A DNA stretch of 64,000 bases from Phytophthora sp. 'mugwort' (lineage: Eukaryota; Oomycota; Peronosporomycetes; Peronosporales; Peronosporaceae): contig JAUCEF010000003.1 in NCBI GenBank assembly GCA_033558025.1, positions 2,258,001-2,322,000 of the forward strand, written 5' to 3'. The notes under the pieces are model-generated. The model saw only the letters and a program-made list of their open reading frames with translations. It was not told where the DNA came from and ran no database searches. This document shows positions 44,296 through 56,837 of this stretch, piece by piece (the stretch's first letter is position 1; every line of letters begins with the position of its first letter). A program made the translations under genes and the position numbers.

Positions 44296-47200
44296 TCAAT
44301 GCGAACACGCGTGGATTCCGAGGGACGCCGTCAGATCCATGTGGCGCGGTCCTGGCAGCGCCTTGGTCATGATGTCCGCGAGCATGATTGAAGTCTCACA
44401 ATACTCGAGCTTGACTTCGCCGCGCTTGACCTCATCACGGATGTGATGGTACTTGATATCGATGTGCTTGGCGCGACCATGGTTCACTGGGTTCTTCGTC
44501 ATCTTGATGCACGACTGGTTGTCTTCGCGGATCTTGAGCTCGGGGCCAGTCTCATTGGCAGCCGCCAAAATCTCGCATAGCAGGCGATGAATCCACTTGC
44601 CTTCTTGGACGGCCAGACTGAGCGCGATGTATTCCGCTTCGCTCGTTGATAGCGACACACTTGACTGTTTCTTGCTTCCCCAACTGACTGGCACACCCAT
44701 CAAAATGAACGCATAGCCCGAAGTTGACTTGCGATCGGAATGGTCGCCGGCCCAGTCTGCGTCTGAGTAGCCGCGAAAGTCCACCTTGTCACCGGGTTTG
44801 AAGCAGATTCCATGCGACTTGGTCCCTTGTAAATAGCGGAGGATTCGCTTCACTGCAACCCAGTGCTCGACTTGAGGGTTTTCCATGAAGCGCGACACAT
44901 ATCCGACGGCGAAAGCGATATCTGGTCGCGTCGCAGTCATTAAGTGCATGAGTGCACCCACAGCTTCACGAAAGGGAACGTTGATCTTGGTCGGCGCGTT
45001 GCTTGGAACCAGTCGAGAGCTTAAATCCGCGGGACTTACCACAGCCTTGCAGTCATCCATGCCGAAACGCTTGAGAATGTCGTCCACGTAGCGCCGTTGG
45101 CACGTTGTTACACTGCCGTCAGCATTGTCGACCAGCTCGATACCCAAGACAAAGGCACACTTCCCGCTGTCGGTCATCTCAAAACGTGTCTTCAGGTCAC
45201 TCTTGGTGCGTGCGATCAGTTCGGCCGAACTTCCGGTTACTAATACGTCGTCCACGTACACTAGCAACAGAACGCAGTGACCATCCACAATCTTGATGTA
45301 GAGGCACGGATCGTAGGCCGAAACTTGAAAACCGATGGAACACACGAATTCGTCGAAGGTTTCGTTCCATACGCGCGAAGCTTGCCTGAGACCGTAGATC
45401 GCCTTGACCAGTTCCAGGCAGGCGAAGTCATCGTCCAGCTCGACCCCTTCTGGCACCACGCAGTACACGACTTCCTTCATGACGCCGTACAGAAATGCCG
45501 TTACCACGTCGAGTTGGTCGAGGAGCCAGTCGAAATACTTGGCGATCGCGATGACCATGCGCAGCGTCACGTACTTGACCACGGGCGAGAACGTCTCCGT
45601 GTAGTCGATGCCGTACTTCTGCTTAAAACCCTTGGCCACCAGGCGCGCCTTGTATTTCTCGATCGATCCGTCGGCTTTGCGCTTAATCTTGAACACCCAC
45701 TTGGTACCGATGACGCGTTGTCCGCTGGGCAACTTGGCAGCACGAGACACACCACAAAGTCGCATCGACTTGAGCTCAGCACTAATCGCCTTGCGCCAGT
45801 GCAGTTGGTCCGGGCCGTTGACCGCTTCTTGGAATGTCGACGGCTCCGATAAGTCCACTGCTGCTTCGACCGCGTTGGCACTTGCACGCCAAAACACAGA
45901 TGGAGTCGATTCTTCATCTTGACCTCCAGACTTTTCTTCTTCGTCGGTGTTTGTTCGGTGCGAAGGGGAGTCGTTTGGTGCACTTGCTTCTTCCAGTCCA
46001 GGTCGATGACGCACAGCGCGCGGTTTTCTGGCAGCTTTATCTTCGTCACTCGGGCGGCTCTTGCGCTTCCCTGCCTGTTTGTACTCCGTCTGGCGCGGAC
46101 CATCATCGTCGATGTCGAGCGAGTCGAAGTCCAGGTCGTCGACGTCTTCATCAGAAATCGGCGGTAAAAGTCCAAAGGTCGATTCATCGAAGTTGACATC
46201 GCGACTGATGACCACCTGCCCCGCCTCGATGTCATAAAGTCGATACGCCTTGGACACTTCTTCGTAACCCAGAAACAATCCGGCGCGAGCCTTGGGATCC
46301 CACTTGAGTCGCTTCTCCTTCGGAGTCAAGATGTACGTCCGACAGCCGAAAACACGCATGTGCTTCACACTCGGCTTGGACTTGTAGACGATCTCGAACG
46401 GAGTTTTGTGCTTGATCTTGGGTGACGGCAGGCGGTTCTTCACATAGATGGCCGTCATCGCCGCCTCAGCCCAGAAACACTTGTCCAGCTTGGCGTGATG
46501 CAACATGCTGCGGCCGATCGTGACGATAGTTCGGATGGCTCGCTCTGCCGTGCCGTTGGTCTGGTGCGCGTACGGAACCGTGGTTTGCTGCTCGATGCCT
46601 TGATCTTCGTAGAAATCCTTGAGCGAGTTGGTCGCAAACTCACGAGCTCCGTCGTGCCGCACAAACTTGACCTTCTTGCCGAACTGCGTCTGCACCTTCA
46701 TGATGTATGTCTTGATGTAGTCTTCACTCTCCGACTTGGCACGCAGACAGAAACCCTTCATGCATCCGCTGGCTTCGTCCACGATCAGTAGCAGATACTT
46801 GCTGCGCCAAACGAGTTTTCTTCCATGGGTCCGCAGATATCGAAGTGGAGCAGCTTAAATGTGTCGTAGCGACGCTTGTCACGGTTGCTTGGGAATGGTT
46901 TTTGGACCATTTTGCCTTGCTGGCAACCACGACACACACTTGGTCCACTCGACTTGGAAGGTGCTTTCGCATCCTTGATCATCTTGGTGTCGACCATCCT
47001 GCGAAGAACCTCGACTGGAGCGTGACCCATACGCGACCGTCCTTCCACTTGTCGCCGCATTTGCCGATCGCTGAGGTGTGCGAAGCCAGTAGAGTCCATC
47101 CACGAGATCCGCCGTCGCCACCACTTGATTCGAGTCCTTGCGCGAAACGTGCATCTCAGTGCCGTCAAATATCACTTGGAACTTGCCATGCTTGTTTATC

Positions 47201-48324
47201 TGCGGCACTGAAAGCAGATTCTTGCTCATATTTGGCACGTAAAGCGCGTTCTTGATCTCGATCTCGCGCTCGTCGCCGTTAGGCAGGACCACTCTTTCCA
47301 CGATGGTCCCCACACCCTTGATGGCAGCCTTGTTGCCATCGGCCACCGAAAGTTCGCCTTCATTTCGCTCGATCAAATTGGCGAACTTGGACTTGTCGTT
47401 GCAAATATGGTGCGTGGCACCGCTGTCGACCGCCCACATCCCGGACACATTCTTGTCCGTCGAAACTCCACATTCCAGGGAAACCGCGAACGCCACTCGA
47501 TCGTAGTCGTTGTCGTAGCCGTCGCTGTCGTTTCTCCACTGGATGTTGTTGGCCCCGCGTCCACGGCCGTTGCCGCCGCGTCTTGTCCCTCGGTTCTCGT
47601 CCTTCTGCTTGGTCCAGCACTTGTCAATGACATGCCCCAATTTCCCGCAGTACGTGCATTGGCGAGGCTCACGGTCGGTGTTGAACGCCTTGGTCGCGTT
47701 CTCAGTCTTCATCGTCGCCGTCTTCTCGCCTTCCTCGCTTGATGTGCTCGTTCGTGAGCACCTTCACAACGTCTTGCGACCGCAGCTCCGCGCACTCATC
47801 TCCAAGTTCAGCACGACGTTCTCGTAGCTCTTGGGGAGACTGCGCAGCAAGCAGATCGCCACGTCCTCGTCCTCCATCTTGGCGCCGATGCTGCTGAGCT
47901 TGGCGCTGATGTTCAGGACATCATTGCAATGATGCAACACATTGCCGCCTTCCGTCATCTCCATGCTGAAGAGCTGGCGCTTCAGGTAGATGCGACCAGC
48001 CTTCTGCAATCCACCGTACAGCGTCTTCAAGCGCGTCCATGCGATCCATGCTTCCTCGCAGTCATCGACCACATGATGGTAGTCGGCGTCCATGTGAAGC
48101 AACATCAGTCCAAAAGCGATGTTGCTCGACTTGACGTAGTCGTCCTTGGCCCGGGAGTCCGTAAAGCTCGGAGACGTTTCCCGATTCACCAGATGCCACG
48201 TCGACTTGGTCAGGAACACGCCGCGCATGTAGTGGTTCCACGTCGCGTAGTTGTCTCCGTTGAACTTGTCGATGGAGACCTTGGTCGAGGCGTCTTGGGC
48301 AGAGGACATGATGCTTGGGATCAT
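44296..48324 (-). pseudogene. Copia family-2 polyprotein of copy C2
   Basis: Three ORFs: gag 48324-47764, knuckle-protease-integrase N-part 47712-46879, and integrase-RT-RNase H 46782-44296 (828 codons, intact YVDDVLVTG, SDADWAGDHSDRKS and ADIMTKALPG). The breaks between the ORFs are the same small indels found in C1, and the primer site carries the same change (GGTTATGATCCC). The RT and RNase H part is complete, so only gag and the protease/integrase junctions are damaged. Confidence 0.88.
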
Positions 48325-48328
48325 AACC

Positions 48329-48669
48329 TGTTAAAGGTGTTGAGGTCTAGAAGCGAGGCTTGGGTTAAGCGGAGGGAGTTCTGCACTTGGGTGCGGGGAC
48401 CGGAGTGAAGACCACTTGAGCTGAAGAAGGAAGATTCGAAAGTGATTGATTTATCGGAGCTTACACTACCTAGTCTACCACATAGATATGCAGCCCTGCA
48501 TCCAATCATTTGGTGCATCCAATCACCAACACTCCGCACTCGTCCAATCATCCTACTCGTCTAATCATCGGTTGCGAAAACAACGTACTAAACATCGCGG
48601 GATCGTGTTGGACCGGTTCGGGTTAACCGGTTACTGGTACACAGTACCAAAACCCGGCAACCCTTAATA
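48329..48669 (-). repeat. 5' LTR of copia copy C2
   Basis: It starts TATTAAGGG (G to A change) at 48669 and ends CTGTTAAAGG-complement at 48329. It shares the CTTTAACA end with the C1 LTR. It adjoins copy D' inside its integrase-RT linker. Confidence 0.82.
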
Positions 48670-50019
48670 CTTCTCTTCTTCGTCAGGCAGTCCAGGTCCC
48701 ATTCGAACACTCGCTCGTCGTTTGGCTTGGCGCTCAAACGAGGTGACAGGAGCGCTTGCTTCTTCCAAACCAGTCGCACGGCGAACAGGACGCGAGTTCA
48801 CTGACATGGTATTCGCATCACTTGGTCGAGTCTTGCGTTTCCCCGCCTGCTTGAATTCGGTCGGACCCGCCGAGTCATCATCGCCAATCTCCAGCGAGTC
48901 GAAGTCCAGGTTCACATCTTCGTCGGCATTACTTGAGATCGCCGTCGAGATACCAAAACTTGATTCGTCGAAGGTGACATCGCGACTGATGACCACCTGC
49001 CCCGCCTCGATGTCATAAAGTCGATACGCCTTGGACACTTCTTCGTAACCCACAAACAATCCGGCGCGAGCCTTGGGATCCCACTTGAGTCGCTGACTCC
49101 TTCGGAGTCAGGATGTACGTCCGACAGCCGAAAACACGCATGTGCTTCACACTCGGCTTGGACTTGTAGACGATCTCGAACGGAGTTTTGTGCTTGATCT
49201 TGGGTGACGGCAGGCGGTTTTTCACATAGATGGCCGTCATCGCCGCCTCAGCCCAGAAACACTTGTCCAGCTTGGCGTGCTGCAACATGCTGCGGCCGAT
49301 CGTGACGATAGTTCGGATGGCTCGCTCTGCCGTGCCGTTGGTCTGGTGCGCGTACGGAACCGTGGTTTGCTGCTCGATGCCTTCGTCTTCGTAGAAATCC
49401 TTGAGCGAGTTGGTCGCAAACTCACGAGCTCCGTCGTGCCGCACAAACTTGACCTTCTTGCCGAACTGCGTCTGCACCTTCATGATGTATGTCTTGATGT
49501 TTGCAGTCTTCACTCTCCGACTTGGCACTTAAGCAGAAACCCTTCATGCATCCGCTGGCTTCGTCCACTATGAGCAGCAAATATTTGCTGCCACCCAGTG
49601 ACTCTTGTTCCATGGGGCCGCAGATGTCGAAGTGGAGTAGCTCAAATACGTCGTAGTGACGCTTGTCGCGGTTGCTTGGGAATGGTTTTTGGACCATTTT
49701 GCCTTGCTGGCAACCACGACACACACTTGGTCCACTCGACTTGGAAGGTGCTTTCGCGTCCTTGATCATACCACTGCTGACCATTTTGCGCAGCACGTCG
49801 ATCGGAGCGTGGCCCATCCGCTCGTGTAGATCCACGTTGCGCGTTGACGTCGCCGCATTCACCGAATGCTGTGGTATGCGTAGCCAGTAGAGACCGTCGA
49901 CGAGATCAGCCGTTGCCACAACTTGCTTTGAGCCCTTCCGCGCGACATGCATGCTCGCACCGTCGAGCACCACTTAAAACTTGCCACGCTTGTTAATCTG
50001 CGGCACCGAAAGCAGATTA
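48670..50019 (-). pseudogene. Copia family-2 fragment D' (protease end to integrase linker)
   Basis: It runs from [10 protein letters not shown] at 50019 through [42 protein letters not shown] and the integrase core to the acidic linker (LPDEEEK), where C2 begins. It shares with copy D (57960-59290) a TAA replacing Gln after GKF and a one-base insertion after LTPKE. It also has its own 4-base insertion near 49500. Confidence 0.85.
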
Positions 50020-50379
50020 AAAAGGCTTGGTCACTTGATGGCAAAATGCAAAGTGATTGATTTAGTTCCTTAGTTCGCAAACTCCTTGCTACCTCTAAGC
50101 CTACAGTTCTACCTACTGGGTACACTCTACTGGATTCTCTACTGGATACTGAGTTGCTTCAGCCAATCAGGGAGTGCCACGTAGAGCCCATCATGTACCC
50201 ACAATCTTGTACCTACTCGTGGCGTAATCGTCCATGGCGTAAACACCGTCCCATAAACACCGTAACGTAATCTTCGTCTCGTCTCGTAATCACAGAAATG
50301 ATTGCGGTGCCACTGAGTGAAGGTCATACCGGTATCCTACCGGTATACAGCAGCTGGTCGAGACGTCTCCTTGACAACA
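50020..50379 (-). repeat. 3' LTR of copia family-1 copy A'
   Basis: It follows GAGTGGGAG on the minus strand, starts TGTTGTCAAGGAGACG and ends AAGCCTTTT, abutting the D' fragment. Confidence 0.8.
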
Positions 50380-51430
50380 CTCCCACTCGACTCGACATCT
50401 GTTGTCCCTTGGATCCCGAGCTTTTTCCGAAGAACTTCAAACTGCACAGCAGTGATCGCCTTCGTCATGATGTCGGCCAGCATGTCGGTTGTCGAGACGT
50501 ACTGCAGCACCACTTGACCGTCTTCCACCTTTTCGCGCACGAAGTGGTAGCGAATGTCGATGTGCTTGGTGCGCTTGTGGAACTCCGGGTTCTTGGCCAA
50601 CGCGATGGAGCCTTGGTTGTCCTCGTAGATCAGCACTGCGTCGTCGTTCTTGATCTCACCGATTTCATGCAGGAACGCCTTGAGCCACAACGCCTCTTGC
50701 GTAGCTTCCGAGAGCGCCATATACTCGGCCTCTGTCGACGATAGCGCCACTGGCCTCTGCTTCTTGCTGCGCCAGCTCACGCATCCACCGTTCATCATGA
50801 ATGCGTAGCCACTTGTACTGCGACGTGACTCGATGTCGCTCGCCCAGTCCGCATCTGAGTAGCCGCGAATACCTTCCTTGTCCTTCGCGCTGAACTCGAT
50901 GCCGTGCGTCGTCGTGCCTCGAATATACCGAAGTACTCGCTTGAGTGCCCGCCAGTGTGTGGGACATGGATCCGACGCGAATTGACTTAGTGAGCCCACT
51001 GCTGTCGCCGGGTCCGGACGTGTGCCCACCATTAAGTACATGAGGCAGCCTACAGCATCCCGGTACGGTATGTTCTTCATGGTGTCTTCGTGCTTGCAGT
51101 CTCCTTCGCACCTGTTCTTGGTTAGCTTGAGTCCCGTCTTGTGGTGGTTTCACGGGCTTGCAATCTTCCATGCCAAACTTGTTCAGGATACTTTGCGCGA
51201 ATTTGGTCTGCCGAATCGTCACAACGCCGACTTCTCGATCTTGCTTGATTTCCATGCCGAGAAAGTAGCTGAGGTCGCCAAGGTCCGTCATCTCGAACCG
51301 ATCGCTGAGTGCCCGCTTGGTCGATTCCAGCAAGTCATCGTCGTTGCTTGCAATGATGAGGTCGTCAACGTAGAGCACCACCAGTACCATGATGTCGCCG
51401 TCCCTCTTGATGTACACACAGGACTTACAC
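50380..51430 (-). pseudogene. Copia family-1 RT/RNase H fragment, copy A'
   Basis: It begins in RT (SCVYIKRDGDIMVLVVLYVDD), has a frameshift near 51110 after CKPVKPPQDG, then reads GYSDADWASDIESRRS, ALSSTEAEYMAL, RTKHIDIRYHFVREK and ends with the short run into the LTR. The front of the element is replaced by element B, whose 3' LTR end abuts at 51430/51431. Confidence 0.85.
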
Positions 51431-51742
51431 AAAAGGCTTGGTCACTTGATGGCAAAATGCAAAGTGATTGATTTAGGTCCTTATTTCGCAAACTCCTTGC
51501 TACCTCTAAGCCTACAGTTCTACCTACTGGGTACACTCTACTGGATTCTCTACTGGATACTGAGTTACTTCAGCCAATCGCAGAGCGCCACGTCGATGCC
51601 CATCTTGTACCCACAGTCTTGTACTCATGTGCATCGTAATCATCGTCCCGTAATCGCCGGAGTGATTGAGGTGCCACTGAGTGAAGATCATACCGGTATC
51701 CTACCGGTATACAGCAGCTGCTCGAGGCGTCTCCTTACATCA
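51431..51742 (-). repeat. 3' LTR of element B
   Basis: It starts TGATGTAAGGAGACG and ends AAGCCTTTT on the minus strand. The polyprotein frame runs about 18 codons into it before stopping at 51688. Confidence 0.85.
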
Positions 51743-54700
51743 CTCCCACTCGACTCGATAGCCTTCGGTGCTTCGATGCCGAGCTTGCTCCGGAGATAGT
51801 CGAACTGCGCCGTTGGAATGGGCTTGGTCATCAGGTCTGCCAGCATGTCTTGAGTCGGACAGTACTCGAGCACCACTTCTCCGTCCTCGACCTTCTCGCG
51901 CACGAAGTGGTAGCGAATGTCGATGTGCTTGGTACGCTTGTGAAACTCGGGATTCTTGGCAAGCGCGATGGATCCTTGGTTGTCTTCGTAGATCTTGATC
52001 GCCTTGCCCTCTGTGGTTTCGCCTATCTCGCACAGAAACGCCTTGAGCCACACGGCCTCCTGTGTTGCCTCCGATAGCGCCATGTACTCGGCTTCCGTCG
52101 ACGATAGTGCCACCGTCCTCTGCTTCTTGCTGCGCCAGCTCACGCATCCACCGCTCATTATGAATGCGTATCCGCTCGTGCTGCGGCGCGACTCCACATC
52201 ACCCGCCCAGTCCGCATCCGAGTAGCCGCAGACGACGTCTTGGTCCTTGGTGCGAAACTCGATGCCGTACGTCGCCGTGCCTTGGATGTAGCGGAGGACG
52301 CGCTTGAGTGCTTGCCAGTGCGTGGGGCATGGGTCTGCAGCGAACTGACTCAGTGTGCCCACTGCCGCAGCCAGATCCGGTCGGGTGCCCACCATCAAGT
52401 ACATGAGGCAGCCCACGGCGTTCCGGTAAGGCACGCCTGCCATGGTGTCATCATGCTTGCAACCGCCGTCGCACATAGCCTTGGTCAGCTTGAGTCCGGG
52501 GTCCTGCGGCGTTTTCACGGGCTTGCTGTTCTCCATGCTGAACTTGCTCAGGATGCTCCGCGCGAACTTGGTCTGCCGCATCGTCACCTCACCAGCCTTG
52601 ATGTCTTGCTTGATCTCCATTCCGAGAAAGTAGCTCAGCTCGCCTAGGTCCGTCATCTCGAACCGCTTGCTTAGTGCGCTCTTGGTCGCCTTGAGCATGT
52701 CGTCATCACTGCTCGCAATCACCAGGTCGTCCACGTACAGCACCACGAGCACCATGCTGTCGTCGTTGCGCTTGACGTAGACGCAGTGGTCGGTCTCGCA
52801 CTTGTCGAAGTCCAGCTTGAGCATGAAGTCGTCGATGGTGTGGTTCCACATGCGCGGCGACTGCTTGAGACCGTAGAGCGCGCGCTTGAGCTTGCACACA
52901 TGATTCGGGCGTCCTTCGCTTATGTATCCGTCCGGCTGCTGCATGTAGATGTCTTCATCCAGGACGCCGTTAAGAAAGGCTGTCTTAACGTCCATCTGGT
53001 GCAGCTTGAGCCCGTACTTGGCAGCCATCGCTAGCACGATTCGGATGGACGTGAACTTGGCCACGGGCGCGAAGGTCTCGTCGTAGTCGATGCCGTGCTT
53101 CTGCGAGAAGCCCTTAGCCACCAGGCGCGCCTTGTATCGTTCGATCTCGCCGGCTGGGTTCTCCTTCACGCGAAAGACCCATCGACAGCCGATGGCCTTG
53201 CGTCCCTTGGGCAGCGGTACCACGTCCCATGTGTCGTTCTTGCGCAGCGAGTCGTACTCCGAGTCACAGGCCTCCTTCCATTTGCGTGCGTCGCTGGATT
53301 CCATCGCCGACTTGAACGTGGTCGGCATTTCTCCCACTGAATCCACGACGTACGCCGCCTCGAAGCTCTTGTCGTTGTCTCGAGCCATGGCAGACATCTC
53401 ATCCAGGCCTTGGCGTCGATTCTCTGACGCGTATCGCTTGGCACTCGGGGTCTCCACCGCTTCCTCCAGCGACTGTGTCCGCGGGTGTCTCTTGCTGCCG
53501 GGCAAGAATTCATCATCCCGCGCAGTCTCTTCATCTTCGTCGTCCGATGCCGACTGTTCATCTTTGTCCGTGGTGCCTTCTTCCGCATCTTGAAGGTCCA
53601 CCAGCGCCCCCTTGGGTTTGTAGTCGCGTCTTCCACCGTCGAAGACGTCTTCCATGAACTGTGCATCGCGGCTCACCAGCACGCGACCACTCTCGATCTC
53701 CTCGAACCGATACGCTTTCTCGTGGTCCGAGTACCCCAGGAACCTGCATCGCACCGATCGCGCATTCAGCTTGGTTCGCTTCTCCTTCGCCACATGCACG
53801 TAGGCGTGGCAACCGAAGACTTTGAGGTTGGCCAGCAATGGTTTCTTGGCAGTCCACAGCTCGTACGGAGACTTATCGTTGTCAAGCGCATGTGTCGGAC
53901 AGCGGTTGCGCAGGAACATGGCCGTCATGACTGCTTCGCCCCAGTATGCCTTGGACAGACTCGCGTGCTCCAGCATGCACCGCGCGCATTCAACTAGCGT
54001 CCGGTTCATGCGCTCCGCGATTCCGTTGAGCTGCGGCGTGTATGGCGGCGTGAACTTCTGCACGATGCCGCGCTTGCTGCAAAACTTGGCCATTTTGTCG
54101 GATTTGTACTCACCACCGTTGTCACTGCGAAGCTCCTCGACGCGCTTGCCGGTCTGTGTCTCCGCAAACGCCACAAAGTGCGCGAACTTGTCGGCCACCT
54201 CCCACTTGTTCTTCACCAGGTACACCACGCAGTAGCGCGACTTGTCGTCGATAAAGGTGACGAAGTAGCGCTTGCCGCCAAACGTCGGCGTGCGCATGGG
54301 CCCGCATACGTCACTGTGCACAACCTCCAGTAGTTCATTGGCACGCTTAGGCGATGTCGATTCGAAACTCAATCGCGTCTGCTTGCCGAGCGCGCATCCG
54401 TCGCACGTTTCCCACTTGCTCGCGGACCCGAGGTCAATGCCGACGCTGAGCTTCTTCTTGACGATGGCGTCGAGCCCAGCGTGACCGATGTGGCCTAGTC
54501 GAAGGTGCCAGAGGTACGACTTGGTGTCCCCTTGGCTCCCGTTCGGACTCGCCGAATTCGCTTCGTCCAGGCGCACGGGCGTCATGCACAGCTTGAACAG
54601 CTTGCCGTCACGCGCACCTATCGTGCACTTCATCCCCTTCGGCGCGATGAAGCATCCGTCGCTGTCGAAGGTCACTGATACGACGTCCTTGGTGAAGCGC

Positions 54701-55830
54701 CCGATCGAGAAGAGGTTGCGCGTTAGCTTGGGAATGTGCCACACGTTCGTGAGCACACCCTTCTTGATGCCACGAGGCGTCTTCATCTCCATCACAATGT
54801 CGCCGCTGCCGATCGCTTGAACCACAGCGTCGTCTGCGAGACGCACGTCGACCGGAGTGAAGGCCTTGTAGTTTCTCATGAACTTCTTGGAGTGCGCCAT
54901 GTGCTGCGTCGCACCCGAGTCGACCGGCCATGTGCCACTCGCCGACGCTGCCATGGCCGCATCGCCATCGCCGTCGACGAAGAAGAGATAGTCGCCGGAG
55001 TCGTCCTCACGCGCGACGTTGGCAAGCTGCGAACGCTGCCGTTCCGTGTTGTCATGGATCCGCGAGGGACACTCCGCGATCCAATGTCCATGCTTGCCGC
55101 AGTTGTGGCACGCACCGTTCTTCTTCGACGGTCGGCCCTTATGCTTGTTGTCCCTCATCATGAACGCCTGGCCAGGCGCGGCGCCATCTCCATCGCCACC
55201 CTGCTCCTTACGCTTCATGTCTTCATGTAGCAGCCGAGACGTCACCAGCTCCCACGTCACCGTGTCGGATCTTGACTCCAACGCCGTGATCAGGAACTGA
55301 TACGACTCGCTCAGGCTCCCGAGAAGCGTGATCACCAAGTCGTCCTCGCTGACCGGAGCGCCGACCACGTCGAGCTGTTCCGCCAGAGTCTTGAGCTTGT
55401 TGATGTGTTGAAGCACATCATCACCTTCCTCCATCATGAGCGTGAAGAAACGCCGACGAAGAAAGAGCTTGTTGGCCAAACTCTTCTTCTCGAAGTGTCC
55501 TTCCAGTCTTGACCATGCATCATGCGCGTCCTTCGCCGAGCGAACCAGCGGCAGCTGCGAATCCTCCATCGCGAAACAGATCATCGCCAGCGCCTTGCGC
55601 GACTTCTTCCGAAAGAGCGCTTGATCCGCCGTAGTCTGTCAGTGCTCCAGCTTCACTTCCCCACTTGTCACTTCCCACAGTTCGCGCTCCTCGAGCACCA
55701 TCTGCATCTTGAACTTCCACGTGTGGAAGTTAGCTCCGTCGAACTTGTTGATGCGGAAGGCAGAAGGCTGCGTGGCGTCCATGGCGAAGGCGTAGTCGGG
55801 GTCTTCAGAGAAGGCGGGGCTTGGGCTCAT
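51688..55830 (-). pseudogene. Copia family-1 gag-pol polyprotein, one in-frame TGA
   Basis: 1381 codons open except for TGA at codon 64 (55641-55639), where the copy at 17139 has TGC. Order: gag (INKFDGANFHTWKFKM; LEGHFEKKSLANKL); CCHC knuckle CHNCGKHGHWIAEC; protease WPVDSGATQHM; pre-integrase LWHLRLGHIGHAGL with CDGCALGKQ; integrase HSDVCGPM, FIDDKSRY, RSDNGGEYKSD and NGIAERMNRTLVE; RT with ERYKARLVAKGFSQ, QMDVKTAFLNGVL, YGLKQSPRMWN and YVDD; and RNase H with GYSDADWAGDVESRRS, STEAEYMALSEA, TKHIDIRYHFVREK and ADLMTKPI. All catalytic residues look present. An internal ATG at 55584 could start a gag lacking 82 residues. Confidence 0.9.
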
Positions 55831-55834
55831 AACC
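55823..55834 (-). promoter_or_regulatory. Primer binding site of element B
   Basis: GGTTATGAGCCC on the minus strand, adjoining the 5' LTR. It is complementary to the anticodon arm of initiator tRNA-Met and includes the gag ATG at 55830. Confidence 0.6.
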
Positions 55835-56146
55835 AAAAGGCTTGGTCACTTGATGGCAAAATGCAAAGTGATTGATTTAGGTCCTTAGTTCGCAAACTCC
55901 TTGCTACCTCTAAGCCTACAGTTCTACCTACTGGGTACGCTCTACTGGATTCTCTACTGGATACTGAGTTACTTCAGCCAATGCAGAGCGCCACGTCGAT
56001 GCCCATCTTGTACCCACAATCTTGTACCCACGTGAATCGTAATCATCGTCCCGTAATCGCCGGAGTGATTGAGGTGCCACTGAGTAAAGGTCATACCGGT
56101 ATCCTACCGGTATACAGCAGCTGCTCGAGGCGTCTCCTTGACAACA
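55835..56146 (-). repeat. 5' LTR of element B
   Basis: It starts TGTTGTCAAGGAGACG at 56146 and ends AAGCCTTTT at 55835; same length as the 3' LTR. Confidence 0.85.
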
Positions 56147-56344
56147 TCTACCACATAGATATGCAGCCCTGCATCCAATCATTTGGTGCATCCAATCACC
56201 AACACTCCGCACTCGTCCAATCATCCTACTCGTCTAATCATCGGTTGCGTAAACAACGTACCGTAAACATCGCGGGATCGTGTTGGACCGGTTCGGGTTA
56301 ACCCGTTACTGGTACACAGTACCAAAACCCGGCAACCCTCAATA
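56147..56344 (-). repeat. Copia family-2 LTR, first 198 bp
   Basis: The left part of a family-2 LTR starts TATTGAGGG at 56344 and breaks off after CTATGTGGTAGA where element B begins. It may be the 5' LTR of the element that supplied fragment D'. Confidence 0.75.
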
Positions 56345-56499
56345 AGACCACTTGAGCTGAAGAAGGAAGATTCGAAAGTGATTGATTTATCGGAGCTTAC
56401 ACTACCTAGTCTACCACATAGATATGCAGCCCTGCATTCAATCATTTGGTGCATCCAATCACCAACACTCCGCACTCGTCCAATCATCCTACTCGTCTA
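56345..56499 (-). repeat. Copia family-2 LTR, middle 155 bp
   Basis: This LTR piece spans TAGACGAGTAGG to CTCAAGTGGTCT. It is cut on one side by the LTR start at 56344 and on the other by the plus-strand LTR start at 56500. Confidence 0.75.
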
Positions 56500-56837
56500 T
56501 ATTGAGGGTTGCCGGGTTTTTGTGTACCAGTAACCGGTTAACCCGAACCGGTCCAACACGATCCCGCGATGTTTACGGTACGTTGTTTACGCAACCGATG
56601 ATTAGACGAGTAGGATGATTGGACGAGTGCGGAGTGTTGGTGATTGGATGCACCAAATGATTGGGTGCAGGGCTGCATATCTATGTGGTAGACTAGGTAG
56701 TGTAAGCTCCGATAAATCAATCACTTTCGAATCTTCCTTCTTCAGCTCAAGTGGTCTTCACTCCGGTCCTCGCACCCAAGTGCAGAACTCCCTCCGCTCA
56801 ACCCAAGCCTCGCTTCAAGACCTCAACACCTTTATCA
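56500..56837 (+). repeat. 5' LTR of copia copy D
   Basis: TATTGAGGG to CTTTATCA, followed directly by GGTTATGAGCCC. Confidence 0.85.

Larger units (their letters stand above)
43946..48669 (-). mobile_element. Full-length copia family-2 element, copy C2, defective
   Basis: 4724 bp with LTRs at 48329-48669 (5') and 43946-44288 (3'). The AGGGGGCG polypurine tract lies beside the 3' LTR. From the 5' LTR to about 45320 it is a near-identical inverted copy of C1. The flanking five bases do not match each other (AGAAG on the 5' side; AGGTC, minus strand, on the 3' side), so no target duplication is visible. Confidence 0.88.
51431..56146 (-). mobile_element. Near-intact copia family-1 element B
   Basis: 4716 bp with two 312-bp LTRs (55835-56146 and 51431-51742) that differ at roughly a dozen sites. 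The primer site is at 55823-55834, the polypurine tract GAGTGGGAG lies before the 3' LTR, and there is one long reading frame. It sits next to copy A' on its 3' side and a family-2 LTR fragment on its 5' side; the flanks show no shared 5-bp duplication. Confidence 0.9.

Noticed and set aside
45277..45852. 191-codon plus-strand ORF opposite copia RT (also at 43287 and 59354)
   Set aside because: It recurs wherever the RT frame occurs in inverse sense; it is a shadow of RT codon use.
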